DNA of 64,000 nucleotides, taken from contig NZ_BJXB01000015.1 of the NCBI RefSeq assembly GCF_007990775.1, positions 1 through 64,000 of the forward strand, in the 5' to 3' direction. The notes beneath the pieces were generated by a model. The model saw nothing but the letters and a program-made list of their open reading frames with translations, had not been told where the DNA came from and searched no databases. The stretch is from Deinococcus cellulosilyticus NBRC 106333 = KACC 11606 (GTDB taxonomy: Bacteria; Deinococcota; Deinococci; Deinococcales; Deinococcaceae). Below are positions 27,584-36,621 of the stretch, piece after piece (positions within the stretch are counted from its first letter, which is position 1; the number at the start of each line of letters is the position of its first letter). The position numbers and the translations under genes are program-made.

Positions 27584-28101
27584 GGGAGGTGCAACTGCGT
27601 CCGCTGACCCTGGGTGATCTGGCCACCATTTACCTGTGGAGCCAGGATGAGGTGTTCTGTCGGGCCAATGGCTGGTCGATTGGTCTTTCCTGGCAGCAGC
27701 TCAGAACCTGGTGGATGGCTTTGCTGCAAACCTCCCCCGATGTGATGCTCCGCTCTGGTGTGGCCGTTCAGGACCAGCTGGTTGGATTTGTCGAGCTTTC
27801 CAGCTTTGACTGGCAGGAAAAGACAGCTGTTTTTGGAATTGCCATTGGAGCCAGATCCCTGTGGGGGCAGGGCATTGGATTTCAGGCAGGTCAGTTGATG
27901 TTGCAGCATGGTTTCGACCACCTGCAGCTGAAGGCCATTTTTGCAGAGGTCCATGCTCCCAACCTGCGTTCTCTGGCCCTGATGCGCAAACTGGGCTTTG
28001 AAGAGACAGGCAGGCTCCCGTTGCATGAGGTGTACCAGGGGACCCTCAGCGATGTGGTGTGTTTTGTGCTGGAAAGTTCTTGCTGGAACAGCAGAATCTG
28101 A
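27580..28101 (+). CDS. GNAT family N-acetyltransferase
   Basis: A 173-residue acetyltransferase of the RimJ/RimL type. LRPLTLGDLATIYLW opens the fold. FGIAIGARSLWGQGIGFQA holds the acetyl-CoA pyrophosphate loop (Q/R-x-x-G-x-G). NLRSLALMRKLGFEETGRL is the conserved C-terminal helix-strand. The substrate may be a protein N-terminus, an antibiotic or a metabolite. It is translationally coupled to the preceding gene and followed by mini-unit copy 3. Confidence 0.88.
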   Translation: MREVQLRPLTLGDLATIYLWSQDEVFCRANGWSIGLSWQQLRTWWMALLQTSPDVMLRSGVAVQDQLVGFVELSSFDWQEKTAVFGIAIGARSLWGQGIGFQAGQLMLQHGFDHLQLKAIFAEVHAPNLRSLALMRKLGFEETGRLPLHEVYQGTLSDVVCFVLESSCWNSRI

Positions 28102-28129
28102 GGCATCTTCACTGCCAGGCAGCATAAAC

Positions 28130-28196
28130 TTGACGAATATTGCATATCAGGATATACTGTTCTTATCAATCGGCGAAAAGCCGAATTTTTTGTTTT
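28130..28196 (+). ncRNA. Promoter-hairpin mini-unit, copy 3
   Basis: TTGACG (28130-28135), 17 bp, TATACT (28153-28158), hairpin TCGGC-GAAAA-GCCGA (28170-28184), T6-G-T4. It lies between the ends of two convergent genes. Confidence 0.6.
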
Positions 28197-28235
28197 GGTC
28201 CCCGGAGGTGCCAGACCCTCCAGATGAAGGCTGTG

Positions 28236-28802
28236 TCAGGACTGCTTGTAGCAATCCAGCTTGGCCCCTTTGCCCCAGTCAAAAACAACCATGCCCTTGC
28301 GCTGCTTCACGTAGGTGGCCCTGGCCTTGTTGTTGAGGACACCAGTGAATTGAAAGGTTTCTCCTTTGAGAGACCATTTCCCTGTCTTTTTCTCCCACAA
28401 CTCCTGATAGGTGCCATTGGCATGAAGTGTGAATTCCATGCGGGTCTGCAACTGCTGTGAACTGGCTTCATAAGCCATGCACACGTACCGACCTGCAGGA
28501 TTGCTGTAGTCCACAGCCTCTTTCACGGTGATGCGGTCTGGGAGAACGTACTCGTCCCAGCTCTGGTCGTATCCCTCGTAATGGATCTTGTATTTTCCCT
28601 GATGGGTGCCTGTTCCGAGGGCCACAATGGTGGCATCAAACCACTGCCCGTGCCACTCCACCTGCACCTTCTGGCCCACCTGATAAACAGAAGCAGCCCA
28701 GGCGACTGAGGTCAAGGAGGCCACCAGGGTTGCCATGCAAATGCTACTGAGGTCTGGTTGCCAGACCAGGTGTTTCCGCAGAAAAGAAAGCAAACTGGGC
28801 AT
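28236..28802 (-). CDS. Secreted protein with a Tudor/agenet-like domain
   Basis: A 188-residue exported protein. The N-terminal 36 residues form a signal peptide ending SVAWA. Residues 37-90 (YQVGQKVQVEWHGQWFDATIV, then GKYKIHYEGYDQSWDEYVLPDRI) match the Tudor-knot/agenet pattern, which in eukaryotes binds modified tails but in bacteria occurs in secreted proteins of unknown role. The rest is a beta-rich region with GKWSLKGETFQFTG, similar to small lipid- or peptide-binding modules. AAGG lies eight bases before ATG 28802; an in-frame ATG at 28736 gives a shorter signal. Confidence 0.7.
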   Translation of the reverse strand: MPSLLSFLRKHLVWQPDLSSICMATLVASLTSVAWAASVYQVGQKVQVEWHGQWFDATIVALGTGTHQGKYKIHYEGYDQSWDEYVLPDRITVKEAVDYSNPAGRYVCMAYEASSQQLQTRMEFTLHANGTYQELWEKKTGKWSLKGETFQFTGVLNNKARATYVKQRKGMVVFDWGKGAKLDCYKQS

Positions 28803-28845
28803 GTTCTGACCTTACCAGAGGAGGTGTGACGGTTTTCTGAACCCC

Positions 28846-28875
28846 AAGAAACGGACCTCAACAGGTCCGCTTCTT
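28846..28875 (-). terminator. Hairpin after the WGxxGxxG gene
   Basis: AAGAA and CGGACCT pair across a CAAC loop with one mismatch. There is no clear T-run, so it may be only a 3' stabiliser. Confidence 0.4.
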
Positions 28876-28908
28876 GACTTCATTCGCGCTGGAGGAAGGG
28901 TGCAAAGG

Positions 28909-29343
28909 TCAGGGGCGTGCAGTGGTGCGGGCGTCCCGGCGGTCATCGTGGCGGCTGCGTCCGGCCAGTCCGGCCAGACCCAGCAAGCCCAGGATGCCCC
29001 AGGGGAAACTGTTGTCATCGCGGGCGTAGCTCTCATCTGCCACAGCGGTGTTGTTGCCTGAGCCAGTGGTGGTGTTGGTGTCACCAGTGCCCGCCCCTGT
29101 TCCCATGGTGGCATCATCGGTGCCAGAACCAGTCGTCGAATCGTCGCTGGTGTTCCCCATGTCGGTGGTGCCAGAGGCGCCTGTCCCTGTGGTGTTGTTG
29201 GTGCCGTAGTTGGTGGCATCATCGGTGGTGTTGCCCATGTTGGTGCTGTCGCCAACATCTGGGGTGTCCACCTGGGCGTGGGCCACCAGGGGGGAGGTCA
29301 TGCAGAAAAGGGCAATCAGGGCTGCTTTGCTGAACTTGTTCAT
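28909..29343 (-). CDS. Secreted low-complexity protein with WGxxGxxG C-terminal motif
   Basis: A 144-residue exported protein. The signal peptide is residues 1-23 (ending SPLVAHA). Residues 24-105 are a Gly/Thr/Asn/Asp-rich low-complexity stretch with repeats of the type TTD(M)GNTSDD. Near the C-terminus, FPWGILGLLGLAGLAGRSR is a WGxxGxxG hydrophobic helix followed by arginines, the layout of short surface-sorting tails. AAGGAGAT precedes the ATG. It is probably a surface or envelope-anchored protein; function is unknown. Confidence 0.75.
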   Translation of the reverse strand: MNKFSKAALIALFCMTSPLVAHAQVDTPDVGDSTNMGNTTDDATNYGTNNTTGTGASGTTDMGNTSDDSTTGSGTDDATMGTGAGTGDTNTTTGSGNNTAVADESYARDDNSFPWGILGLLGLAGLAGRSRHDDRRDARTTARP

Positions 29344-29582
29344 GGGATCTCCTTAAGATCAATTGACATTTCAGCGGAGAAAACATTTCTCCGTTCCTGT
29401 TTCATATTCTGGTGGCTGAATGTGTGTGTGGCCCCCTGGTTCCAGTGAAAAAGCTGGTTTTATCCTGATGGCTGGTTTTTTCTTTCTGGGATGAAGAAGT
29501 GATTTGAAGCTGTTTTCATTCTGAAATGCTGCTGCAATCAAATTAAGGGTTGTGTGATTTCATACAGAGCCTGAAAACAGAA

Positions 29583-29607
29583 AAACCTCTGATTTTCACA
29601 GAGGTTT
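29583..29607 (-). terminator. DUF456 gene terminator
   Basis: AAACCTCTG pairs with CAGAGGTTT; on the minus strand it is followed by TTTCTGTTTT. Confidence 0.7.
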
Positions 29608-29624
29608 GAAGGGGTTTAAGACCT

Positions 29625-30119
29625 TTAGAAAAGGGCGCGAGAAGGGTCCCACAGACGGTTGAGTTCGTAGATGCCCACCAGAATGTGCAAGACCAGTTTG
29701 GCCGCAATGCCGGTCAGGAGGCCCACAAAAGTTCCCCATGCACTGCGCAACGCCTGGTCCACGGGTTTTTTCTCCATGTACATCTCCACCAGGAAAGCGC
29801 CACCCAGAGGGCCAACGATCAGACCCATGGGGAGGGCCAGTCCCACAATGCTTCCCCAGAAGGCACCCCAGGCGGCACGTTTGCTGCCCCCATACTTGCG
29901 GGTGCCCCAGATGGAGGTGAGGTTGTCCACAAGACCAATGGCAATGCTGATGATGCCAAGCCCCAGCAGGAACCAGAAATCCGAGAATTGAAATCCATCA
30001 ATGAAGGTGGCAATCACCGAACCCACAAAGATGAGTAAGGTTGCCGGAACCACCGGAATGAAGGTTCCCACCACCCCCACAAGCCAGATCAGCAGAAAAA
30101 CCAGAAAAGCCAGAGTCAT
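29625..30119 (-). CDS. DUF456 family membrane protein
   Basis: A 164-residue protein with four or five membrane helices. FIPVVPATLLIFVGS, GLVDNLTSIWGTRKYGGSK and GLALPMGLIVGPLGGAFL are the hallmark segments of DUF456. The function of the family is not established. It is divergent from the SRPBCC gene and ends at its own terminator. AAGGCAAG precedes the ATG. Confidence 0.88.
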   Translation of the reverse strand: MTLAFLVFLLIWLVGVVGTFIPVVPATLLIFVGSVIATFIDGFQFSDFWFLLGLGIISIAIGLVDNLTSIWGTRKYGGSKRAAWGAFWGSIVGLALPMGLIVGPLGGAFLVEMYMEKKPVDQALRSAWGTFVGLLTGIAAKLVLHILVGIYELNRLWDPSRALF

Positions 30120-30258
30120 CTTGCCTTAGGAATACGTCTGTTCCTGGAAAAAGTTGCAGGTCTTCCTGTGGAATCCCTTGCAGCTTACAGTTCAGGGCAC
30201 CCCATTTCCTGTGTGCCGTCACCCTTCCGGAACCCGGGCTTCTGATTACAATAAAGGC

Positions 30259-30840
30259 ATGAATACGAGTCGCATATTGAAACTGGCCGGTGGCGCACTT
30301 CTGGCTGTGGTTGGCCTGCAACAGAAAGGAAAGACCAGAATCGCCCTGACGGGTCTGGGGGGCGCACTGATTTACGCTGGACTGAAAGAACAGGAGGCCC
30401 CTGCTTCCCTGACCTCCAGCGGCGACATTTATCTGGAAGACAGCGTGGTGGTTCACCGTCCTCTGTCCGAGGTGTACATGCAGCTCAGGAACTTTCCCAA
30501 CCTGCCGCAGGTGTTCTCTCACCTTGAGAAGGTGGAATTTCAGGGGGAGAACATCCGCTTCAAAGGGCAGGTGCCGCTGGGCATGCTCGCCGACTGGGAC
30601 ATTGAGATGGTGTTCGATGACCACCAGGAGCGGTTTGGCTGGCGTTCCAAACCGGGCAGCATGCTGGACAACGCCGGAAGCCTGACCTTCGAGAAGATCG
30701 ACGCCGAGAACACCCGGGTGCATGTGGCCCTCTCGTACAAACTGCCAAAAGAGCTGCTGACGGTCTGGAAGGACCTGCTGACCCCGGAAAGGTTGCGCAC
30801 CGATCTGGAAGTGTACCGCCGCAAGGTGGAACGTGTTTGA
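30259..30840 (+). CDS. SRPBCC (START-like) family protein with N-terminal membrane segment
   Basis: A 193-residue protein. A short hydrophobic N-terminus with glycines (ILKLAGGALLAVVGL, then LTGLGGALIYAGL) precedes a polyketide-cyclase/SRPBCC domain (GDIYLEDSVVVHRPLSEVYMQ, FPNLPQVFSHLEKVEF, SYKLP). Such proteins bind hydrophobic ligands; the partner is unknown. TACAAT (30247-30252) lies six bases before the ATG, a leaderless promoter. The stop overlaps the start of the M20 gene by eight bases. Confidence 0.85.
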   Translation: MNTSRILKLAGGALLAVVGLQQKGKTRIALTGLGGALIYAGLKEQEAPASLTSSGDIYLEDSVVVHRPLSEVYMQLRNFPNLPQVFSHLEKVEFQGENIRFKGQVPLGMLADWDIEMVFDDHQERFGWRSKPGSMLDNAGSLTFEKIDAENTRVHVALSYKLPKELLTVWKDLLTPERLRTDLEVYRRKVERV

Positions 30841-31951
30841 AGGCCTGTCCTTCCTGCGTGAACTGCTGACCATCCGTTCTTATACCGGGTCCGAGCAGGC
30901 CATTGGTCAGCGGGTGGTGCAGGAGATGCAGACCCTGGGGTTTGACCATGCTTACCTCGATGAAAGCGGCAACGCCATCGGGGTGGTGCGGGGCCAGAAG
31001 CGGGGAGAGGCCCTGCTTTTGATTTCCCACCTGGACCATGTGCATGAAGGGGACACCACCCTCTGGGAGCATCCTCCATATGATGCTGTGCTGGAAAAGA
31101 ACGTTCTGCATGGTCGGGGCACCGTGGACATCAAAGGCCCCCTCAGTGCACAGCTCTATGCCCTGGCAGGTCTGATTCAGCGGGGAGAGCGCCCTGTGCA
31201 GGATGTGGTTCTTGCTGCTTTTGTGGAGGAAGAGACTGGGGGCAAGGGCATTGCAGAATTCATTGCCCGGATGCCTTTCAAACTTCCAGATGGGGAAATC
31301 CTCAACATCACCGGAGCAGTGGTGGGAGAGCCCAGCAGCAATCAGGTGATGCTCGGGCACCGAGGGGTGTCCCATGTCACTCTGGTGTTCAGGGGCGCGG
31401 CGCACCATGCTTCTTTTGGATTGCACGACCAGAACCCCATGTTTGAGCTCGGGGAGTTCCTGGGCCGCCTGAGGCAGTATGACCTTCCTGTGCATCCCAT
31501 TGTTGGAGAGCACACCCTGGCCCCCACCCAGGTGACCTGTGACAGTGGTTCGGAGAACGTCACCTCCAACACGGTCAGTCTGGTGCTCGACTGGCGCAGC
31601 ACCAGCACACCAGAAGAAATGCGCCAGATCCTCAAAAGGCTGACTTCGGGCCTCAGGGTGGATTACGAGGTCAGTGAGCTCTGGACCCTCAAGAACACAC
31701 CGGGCTTCCACATCGAACCGGACCATCCGCTGGTGCAAAAACTGTACCGCCATGTGCGGGAGGTGCACGAGGCATTTGGCATCTGGAATTTTGCCACCGA
31801 TGGGCGTTACACCCATGCCCAGGGCATTCCCACAGTGGGTTTTGGCCCGGGCAATCCCAGACTGGCCCACACCGTGCATGAGCACATCCTGCTGGAAGAA
31901 CTGGAGCAACATGTGAGGGTGTTGCAGGCTTTTCTCCTCGACCCTCAGTAA
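30833..31951 (+). CDS. M20 family metallopeptidase / deacylase
   Basis: A 372-residue zinc hydrolase. SHLDHVHEGD carries the first metal ligand, GRGTVDIKGPL the bridging Asp, VEEETGGKG the catalytic Glu pair, and GEPSSNQV and TVHEHILLEEL the remaining ligands. The GTVDIKG and dimerisation-domain layout match the ArgE/DapE/LysK and YgeY branch. It may remove an amino-group carrier or an acyl group from an amino acid, but no biosynthesis genes lie nearby to decide. The GTG start overlaps the SRPBCC gene, with AAGGTGG as RBS. Confidence 0.88.
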   Translation: MFEGLSFLRELLTIRSYTGSEQAIGQRVVQEMQTLGFDHAYLDESGNAIGVVRGQKRGEALLLISHLDHVHEGDTTLWEHPPYDAVLEKNVLHGRGTVDIKGPLSAQLYALAGLIQRGERPVQDVVLAAFVEEETGGKGIAEFIARMPFKLPDGEILNITGAVVGEPSSNQVMLGHRGVSHVTLVFRGAAHHASFGLHDQNPMFELGEFLGRLRQYDLPVHPIVGEHTLAPTQVTCDSGSENVTSNTVSLVLDWRSTSTPEEMRQILKRLTSGLRVDYEVSELWTLKNTPGFHIEPDHPLVQKLYRHVREVHEAFGIWNFATDGRYTHAQGIPTVGFGPGNPRLAHTVHEHILLEELEQHVRVLQAFLLDPQ

Positions 31952-32296
31952 AGAGTCACTGCTGTTTCAGGTCAGGGTTTCATGCTCTGGCCTGTTCTGC
32001 AAAAGCGGGGAACCACAAAGCCAGTTTTTGTTGAGGGTGTGGAGCGGTCAGATGACGTGGTTTTTCTGCAGGGTCAAGACGAACACCAGGCAGCAAAAGA
32101 CCACCACTGAACCGGCTGGGGTTCAGTTCTTTGTCTGTCGACTTTTTACTGACCTCAGCAGAAATGGTTGAACCCTCGCTTCAATGTCCTGCTCTGATCT
32201 CACGCTTCACTCGAGTGAGGCATCAGGTGATCCTTTTGCTGCCTGCTGAAGGCTGATCGCTTCAGACCTTACGGGTCTTAAAGCAGATCTGGACAC
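31952..32296. other. Intergenic region, 345 bp
   Basis: Lies between the convergent M20 and MATE genes. The only structure seen is the short hairpin TGAACC-GGCTGG-GGTTCA at 32108-32125 followed by GTTCTTT, a weak terminator candidate. No gene was found. Confidence 0.4.
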
Positions 32297-33622
32297 TCAG
32301 GCGGCCTCCAGCACCTTCCAGTTGACCCTGCGGTAGCGGCCATAAAAGATGGCCAGTTTGATCAGTTCGCTGAAGAGGTGCGCCCCCAGCACGCCAGGCA
32401 GGCCCCAGCCCATCCACAGACCCAAGACCGCTGCAAGGGGCAGGCCCACCAGATAGGCCGAGACCACATCGCCCACAAGAACCCCTCGGGGGTCTCCGGT
32501 GCTGGGCAGAACGGCACTGCCATGGATCATGTTCTGCACTTTCACGGCCTGAAAGAAGGAATTCATGATCATGCCAATGAAGGCCAGGTGCAGCACGGTC
32601 TCTCCGACCTTCGGATAGAAGATGGGCAGCAGATAGGAAGCCCCGAAGAACAGCACGCCCGTGATGGCTCCGGTGAGGAGCCCGGTTTTCTGGATGGACA
32701 GCACCCGGTTCTGGGCCAGTGGAATGTTGTTCTGCCCGAGGGCCTGCCCGACGAGGGTGGTGGCTGCGGCAGCGAGTCCTGCGGACCATACCACAAACAG
32801 ACCCTCCACGGAGCGGATGATCTGGTAGGCCGCAATGGCGTGGGTGCCCATCTTGCCGAGCAGCACGTTGTACAGAAACAGGCTGAACGCCCACAGGGTG
32901 GCTGTGGCCATCATGGGAACGCTGAGGGGCAGCAGGTCTTTTGCGGTTTCCTGGATGCGGGCAGGGGTGATGGAAATCCAGTGCACGGAAGGGTGACGGT
33001 ACAGCTGAATGAGCAGGTACACGGCTTTGAAGAGCTGTGCTGCGAAAGTGGCCCAGGCTGCCCCCTGCACCCCCCACTGCAGGGTGAAGACAAACAGGTA
33101 GGCCAGCACAGTGTTGATGACCATGCTGAAAAGGGTTGCATGCAGAGGCACTTTGGCCTTGCTGAGCGATCTCAGAACGCCAGTACACACCGCTCCAGTG
33201 ACCATCAGGGGAAGGGCCAGCAGCATGATTTTCAGGAAACCGTCTGCCGTGCGGGTGAGTTCAGGGTCGTTGCTGCCGAGTTGCAGGATTTCGGTGGAGA
33301 AGGTCCACAGCGGAACCATCACGATGCCAGAAAAAAGGAGTCCAAGCAGCAACCCCACATTGACCAGTTGTGAGAGCAGGTTGTGGTTCCCTGCCCCGAA
33401 CGCCCTTGCAGAGAGGACAGCACTGGCATTGGCAAGCCCGGCAAGGGCCATGATGAACACAAAAGTGATGCTGTTGGCAAGGCCCACGGCGGCCACAGCA
33501 ATGGCCCCGAGGGTGGCGACCATCACCTGGTCAATGAAACCGAGCATGAGCTGTCCCACCGATTCCAGACTGACGGGGATGGCGATTTTGAGGATGTCTT
33601 TCAGGAAGGGGGGGTGAACCAT
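32297..33622 (-). CDS. MATE family efflux transporter
   Basis: About 441 residues and 12 membrane helices arranged as two similar halves. The N-terminal half has IAIPVSLESVGQLMLGFIDQVMV and the C-terminal half DLLPLSVPMMATATLWAF, the repeated first helix of MATE pumps. MATE proteins export cationic drugs or metabolites using Na+ or H+. I used ATG 33622, which leaves the usual short N-terminus; an in-frame GTG at 33673 is the alternative. It is divergent from kynureninase and the 12-base-dyad-like site at 33664 lies in the gap. Confidence 0.9.
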   Translation of the reverse strand: MVHPPFLKDILKIAIPVSLESVGQLMLGFIDQVMVATLGAIAVAAVGLANSITFVFIMALAGLANASAVLSARAFGAGNHNLLSQLVNVGLLLGLLFSGIVMVPLWTFSTEILQLGSNDPELTRTADGFLKIMLLALPLMVTGAVCTGVLRSLSKAKVPLHATLFSMVINTVLAYLFVFTLQWGVQGAAWATFAAQLFKAVYLLIQLYRHPSVHWISITPARIQETAKDLLPLSVPMMATATLWAFSLFLYNVLLGKMGTHAIAAYQIIRSVEGLFVVWSAGLAAAATTLVGQALGQNNIPLAQNRVLSIQKTGLLTGAITGVLFFGASYLLPIFYPKVGETVLHLAFIGMIMNSFFQAVKVQNMIHGSAVLPSTGDPRGVLVGDVVSAYLVGLPLAAVLGLWMGWGLPGVLGAHLFSELIKLAIFYGRYRRVNWKVLEAA

Positions 33623-33798
33623 GAGAGCCCCATGCTGGCACACCCTTTCGAACCGATTCGTCAGATTGTGCACGATTCAATTTCATGAAGGTGCTGTTTT
33701 TCAGGCTTTTCAGAAAGCCTCTGTCAGAAACACAGCTGTCCACCTTCGCTGGACGCGGCTTGCTGGGCTGCACAGCGGGCAGGTTAGAATACCGTCAA

Positions 33799-34983
33799 AT
33801 GCTTAGACAGGACTTCATTTACCCCGAGGGGATCTATCTGGACGGCAATTCGCTGGGCCTCACCTCCCATGCCAGCGTGCAGGCGATTGGCCGCAGATTG
33901 CAGGAATGGCAGGAGCAGGCCGTGAACGGCTGGGAAAGCTGGTTTGGCCTTGCCGAAACCCTCAGTCCCACCCTGGCAGACCTGATGGGAGCACGGCCTG
34001 AAGAGGTGATTGCCACAGGCAGCATCACCATGAACCTGCATGCCCTGCTTGCCACCTTTTACCAGCCCACAGCCCAGAAGAAGCATCTGGTGGCCACTGC
34101 ACTGGATTTCCCCAGTGACCTGTATGCCCTGCAGTCCTGGGCAGAGCGCCATGACGCCGAGTTGCGCCTGATTCCTTCGCGAGACGGTTACACCCTGAAT
34201 GATGAAGACATTGCTGCTGCATTCCAGGAGGATGTGGCCCTGGTCTTGCTCCCAACGGTGCTTTATGCCAGTGGGCAGTTGCTGGACATCCAAAAGTACG
34301 CTTTGCTGGCCCAGCAGAAGAACATTGTGCTGGGGGTGGATGCGGCCCACTCTGCAGGTTCTGTGCCCCACCACCTGCACGCCTGGGGCGTGGATTTTGC
34401 GGTGTGGTGCAGCTACAAATACCTGAATGCGGGTCCGGGTGCACCCGGTGGCCTTTTTGTGCATGAGAAGCACTTTGACCGCCTCCCTGGCCTGAGGGGA
34501 TGGTGGGGCCACCAGAAAGCCAGCACCTTCGAGATGCGCTCTTACTTCACACCCGAGCATGGAGCAGGTGCGTACCAGATCAGCACCCCGAGCATTCTGG
34601 CCCTGGCCGGACTTGAAGGGGCACTTGAAGCGTTCAGGAAGGTGGGCATTGAAGAGATCCGGGCACGTTCCCTGGAACTCACCACGCATTTCATGAAGCT
34701 TCTGGATGAACACACCCCTGAACTCCGGGTGGTGACCCCCAGAGAGGTGCACCGCAGGGGAGGCCATGTCAGTGTGCAGCATCCCCAGGCGAGACTGCTC
34801 AGTCTGGCCCTCAGGGAAAAAGGAATTGTGCCGGACTTCCGGGCCCCGGACATCCTGCGCATGGCTCCGGTGGCCCTGTACAACACCGAAGAGGAGCTGC
34901 AACAGACGGTTCAGGTGCTGCGGGAACTGCTCGACACCCGCTCCTACATGGCTTTTGAACAGAAAAGCACCCGGGTGGTCTGA
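33799..34983 (+). CDS. kynU: Kynureninase
   Basis: A 394-residue PLP enzyme that splits kynurenine to anthranilate and alanine in tryptophan breakdown. FIYPEGIYLDGNSLGL is the N-terminal signature. GVDAAHSAGSVP binds the PLP ring, WCSYKYLNAGPGAPGGLFVH holds the Schiff-base lysine, and the C-terminal RMAPVALYNT closes the site. Other kyn genes are not in the window. TAGAAT (33785-33790) lies eight bases before ATG 33799, a leaderless promoter. Confidence 0.95.
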   Translation: MLRQDFIYPEGIYLDGNSLGLTSHASVQAIGRRLQEWQEQAVNGWESWFGLAETLSPTLADLMGARPEEVIATGSITMNLHALLATFYQPTAQKKHLVATALDFPSDLYALQSWAERHDAELRLIPSRDGYTLNDEDIAAAFQEDVALVLLPTVLYASGQLLDIQKYALLAQQKNIVLGVDAAHSAGSVPHHLHAWGVDFAVWCSYKYLNAGPGAPGGLFVHEKHFDRLPGLRGWWGHQKASTFEMRSYFTPEHGAGAYQISTPSILALAGLEGALEAFRKVGIEEIRARSLELTTHFMKLLDEHTPELRVVTPREVHRRGGHVSVQHPQARLLSLALREKGIVPDFRAPDILRMAPVALYNTEEELQQTVQVLRELLDTRSYMAFEQKSTRVV

Positions 34984-35345
34984 ACCTGACTGTACAGGTT
35001 TCTGAAGTCTGGCTGAGGGAATTTGACCCAGATGTACGGAAAGTGTTAAACATCAGGAATTTCCCGTATTAGAGGGAATTTCTGGCATTTGTAAAGAGGC
35101 GTTTTTGGCGTGTGGATTGACGCTGAAGCGCTTTTTTTGTCATACTGGAATCAATCAGTACAGAGCCAACCCCTCTGGCTGATAGAGACGTTGAAGCCTT
35201 TCCTGTATTCGGGCACCTGGGAAAGGTGGAGTCAGTGGTGCGACCGGCTATTGGTCTCCACGTGATGCAAGCATCACCGTGGTCTACGTCCATCTGCACA
35301 TGCAGGTGGTGTCTCTCGATTGTGGGAGTAAAGGAGGGAGTGACC
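34984..35345 (+). promoter_or_regulatory. Long structured 5' leader of the subtilase gene
   Basis: A promoter candidate, TTGACG with CATACT 18 bp on (about 35116-35145), starts a leader of about 200 nt. It can form several hairpins: CCTTTCC with GGAAAGG, GACC with GGTC, an 11-bp stem around CCACGTGATGC with loop AA, and CCATCTGCA with TGCAGGTGG. AAGGAGGGAG directly precedes the start codon. It looks like a cis-acting RNA, but I could not match it to any riboswitch class. Confidence 0.4.
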
Positions 35346-36479
35346 ATGTCACACACTTCTGTTCTGAAACGCCTGATCCTTATCACAACCGTCCTGCTCA
35401 GCCTGGCCTCCTGCAGTCAGACCCCAAAGGCCCCGGAAGCCACCGCAGAGGTGCAGAATCCCGAGATCAGCCAGCTCGGGAGTGCCGATGTCTTCGACAT
35501 GACCCTCTCGGACAGGAGCAACTACCAGACCACTGCCGTGCGCTGGTGGACCAGTGGGGTCAAATGGTGGGTCAGTGGCACCAACAGCGGACTCGAATAC
35601 TGGACCGATGCCGTCAGGTGGTGGGCCAGTGCCGTCAGATGGTGGGCCGAAGGGGTCTTCCTGCCCGCACCGGACAACAGCAAGCCCTTCAAACTGATCA
35701 ACCTGGACAAGGCACAGCTGCTTGCCCCCAACCTCGGAGCAGGGGTCAACATTGCCCTGATTGACACAGGTGTGGACCTCAACCACCCCATGCTCACAGG
35801 AGCCGTGAAGTCTGGATGGGATTACCTCGGCAATGACAGCAACGCCAGCGAAGAAGGTGCCGACACCGATGTGGCCTATGGACACGGTACAGCCGTGGCT
35901 GGCCTGATCCGTCAGGTTGCTCCAAAAGCCACCATCACCGCCTTCCGGGTGATCACCTCCGATGGTTCCGGTCGCTCCAGAGATGTGGCCAAGGCCATCT
36001 ATGACGCTGTGAACGGCGGGGCCGACATCATCAACATGAGCGTCAGCACCGACACCCTCACCTCCAGCGTGTACACCGCCATGCTGTATGCGGCCAGCAA
36101 GAAAGTCCTGATTGTTGCTTCGGGTGGGAACAGCGGAGGCAACCAGCCCCTCGTTCCAGCCCTGCAACTCGGAAATGATCCCCTGCTTGACCTCTCAGGC
36201 CTCAGTGTGGGCAGCGTGAACGGCGATGGCAGCAGCGTCAGCTGGAACAACAAGGGCAACGAGGTGCTCGCTCCCGGCGTGAACCTCTTCACTGCCTACC
36301 CTGGACAGCGCGTGGTGTACGGCACAGGCAGCAGCTTCAGTGCACCGCTGGTGACCGGCGCTCTGGCCCTCGCCCTCGGTGAAAATGCGAACAACTGGAA
36401 ACTGACCACACTGGCCCAGTCCACCAGCAACGGCGGCATCATCGACATGAGCCTCTTCCTGAAACAGGCCCTGAAATAA
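35346..36479 (+). CDS. Subtilisin-like lipoprotein with tryptophan-rich repeats
   Basis: A 377-residue secreted S8 protease. The lipobox is LASC (Cys22). Residues 55-100 hold tandem tryptophan pairs (AVRWWTSG, VKWWVSG, AVRWWASAVRWWAEG), which are not part of the protease fold. The catalytic residues are Asp140 (IDTGVDLNHP), His180 (GHGTAVAGL) and Ser330 in GSSFSAP instead of GTSMAAP. The start has AAGGAGGGAG upstream and follows a long structured leader. The Trp motif could be a propeptide or a wall- or glycan-binding element; that is inference. Confidence 0.9.
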   Translation: MSHTSVLKRLILITTVLLSLASCSQTPKAPEATAEVQNPEISQLGSADVFDMTLSDRSNYQTTAVRWWTSGVKWWVSGTNSGLEYWTDAVRWWASAVRWWAEGVFLPAPDNSKPFKLINLDKAQLLAPNLGAGVNIALIDTGVDLNHPMLTGAVKSGWDYLGNDSNASEEGADTDVAYGHGTAVAGLIRQVAPKATITAFRVITSDGSGRSRDVAKAIYDAVNGGADIINMSVSTDTLTSSVYTAMLYAASKKVLIVASGGNSGGNQPLVPALQLGNDPLLDLSGLSVGSVNGDGSSVSWNNKGNEVLAPGVNLFTAYPGQRVVYGTGSSFSAPLVTGALALALGENANNWKLTTLAQSTSNGGIIDMSLFLKQALK

Positions 36480-36489
36480 AACGTGTGAT

Positions 36490-36520
36490 TCACCCGGGAA
36501 GCTTTTGCCTTCCCGGGTGA
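36490..36520 (+). terminator. Terminator-like hairpin after the subtilase
   Basis: A perfect 12-bp stem, TCACCCGGGAAG with CTTCCCGGGTGA, and a 7-base loop, but no T-run. Confidence 0.5.
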
Positions 36521-36621
36521 CAATGCATCGAGAACAGGTCATCATCAGAAGAGAGGGCTCTCCCTTTTCCCCTTCTCCTTTCATCCCCTCAATCCATCCG
36601 TGCACCAGGAAATGGGTCCAC

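Noticed and set aside
35160..35345. Cobalamin or c-di-GMP riboswitch before the subtilase
   Set aside because: Fragments such as GGGAA and GGTG are present, but the conserved cores and pairing order of these classes are missing.
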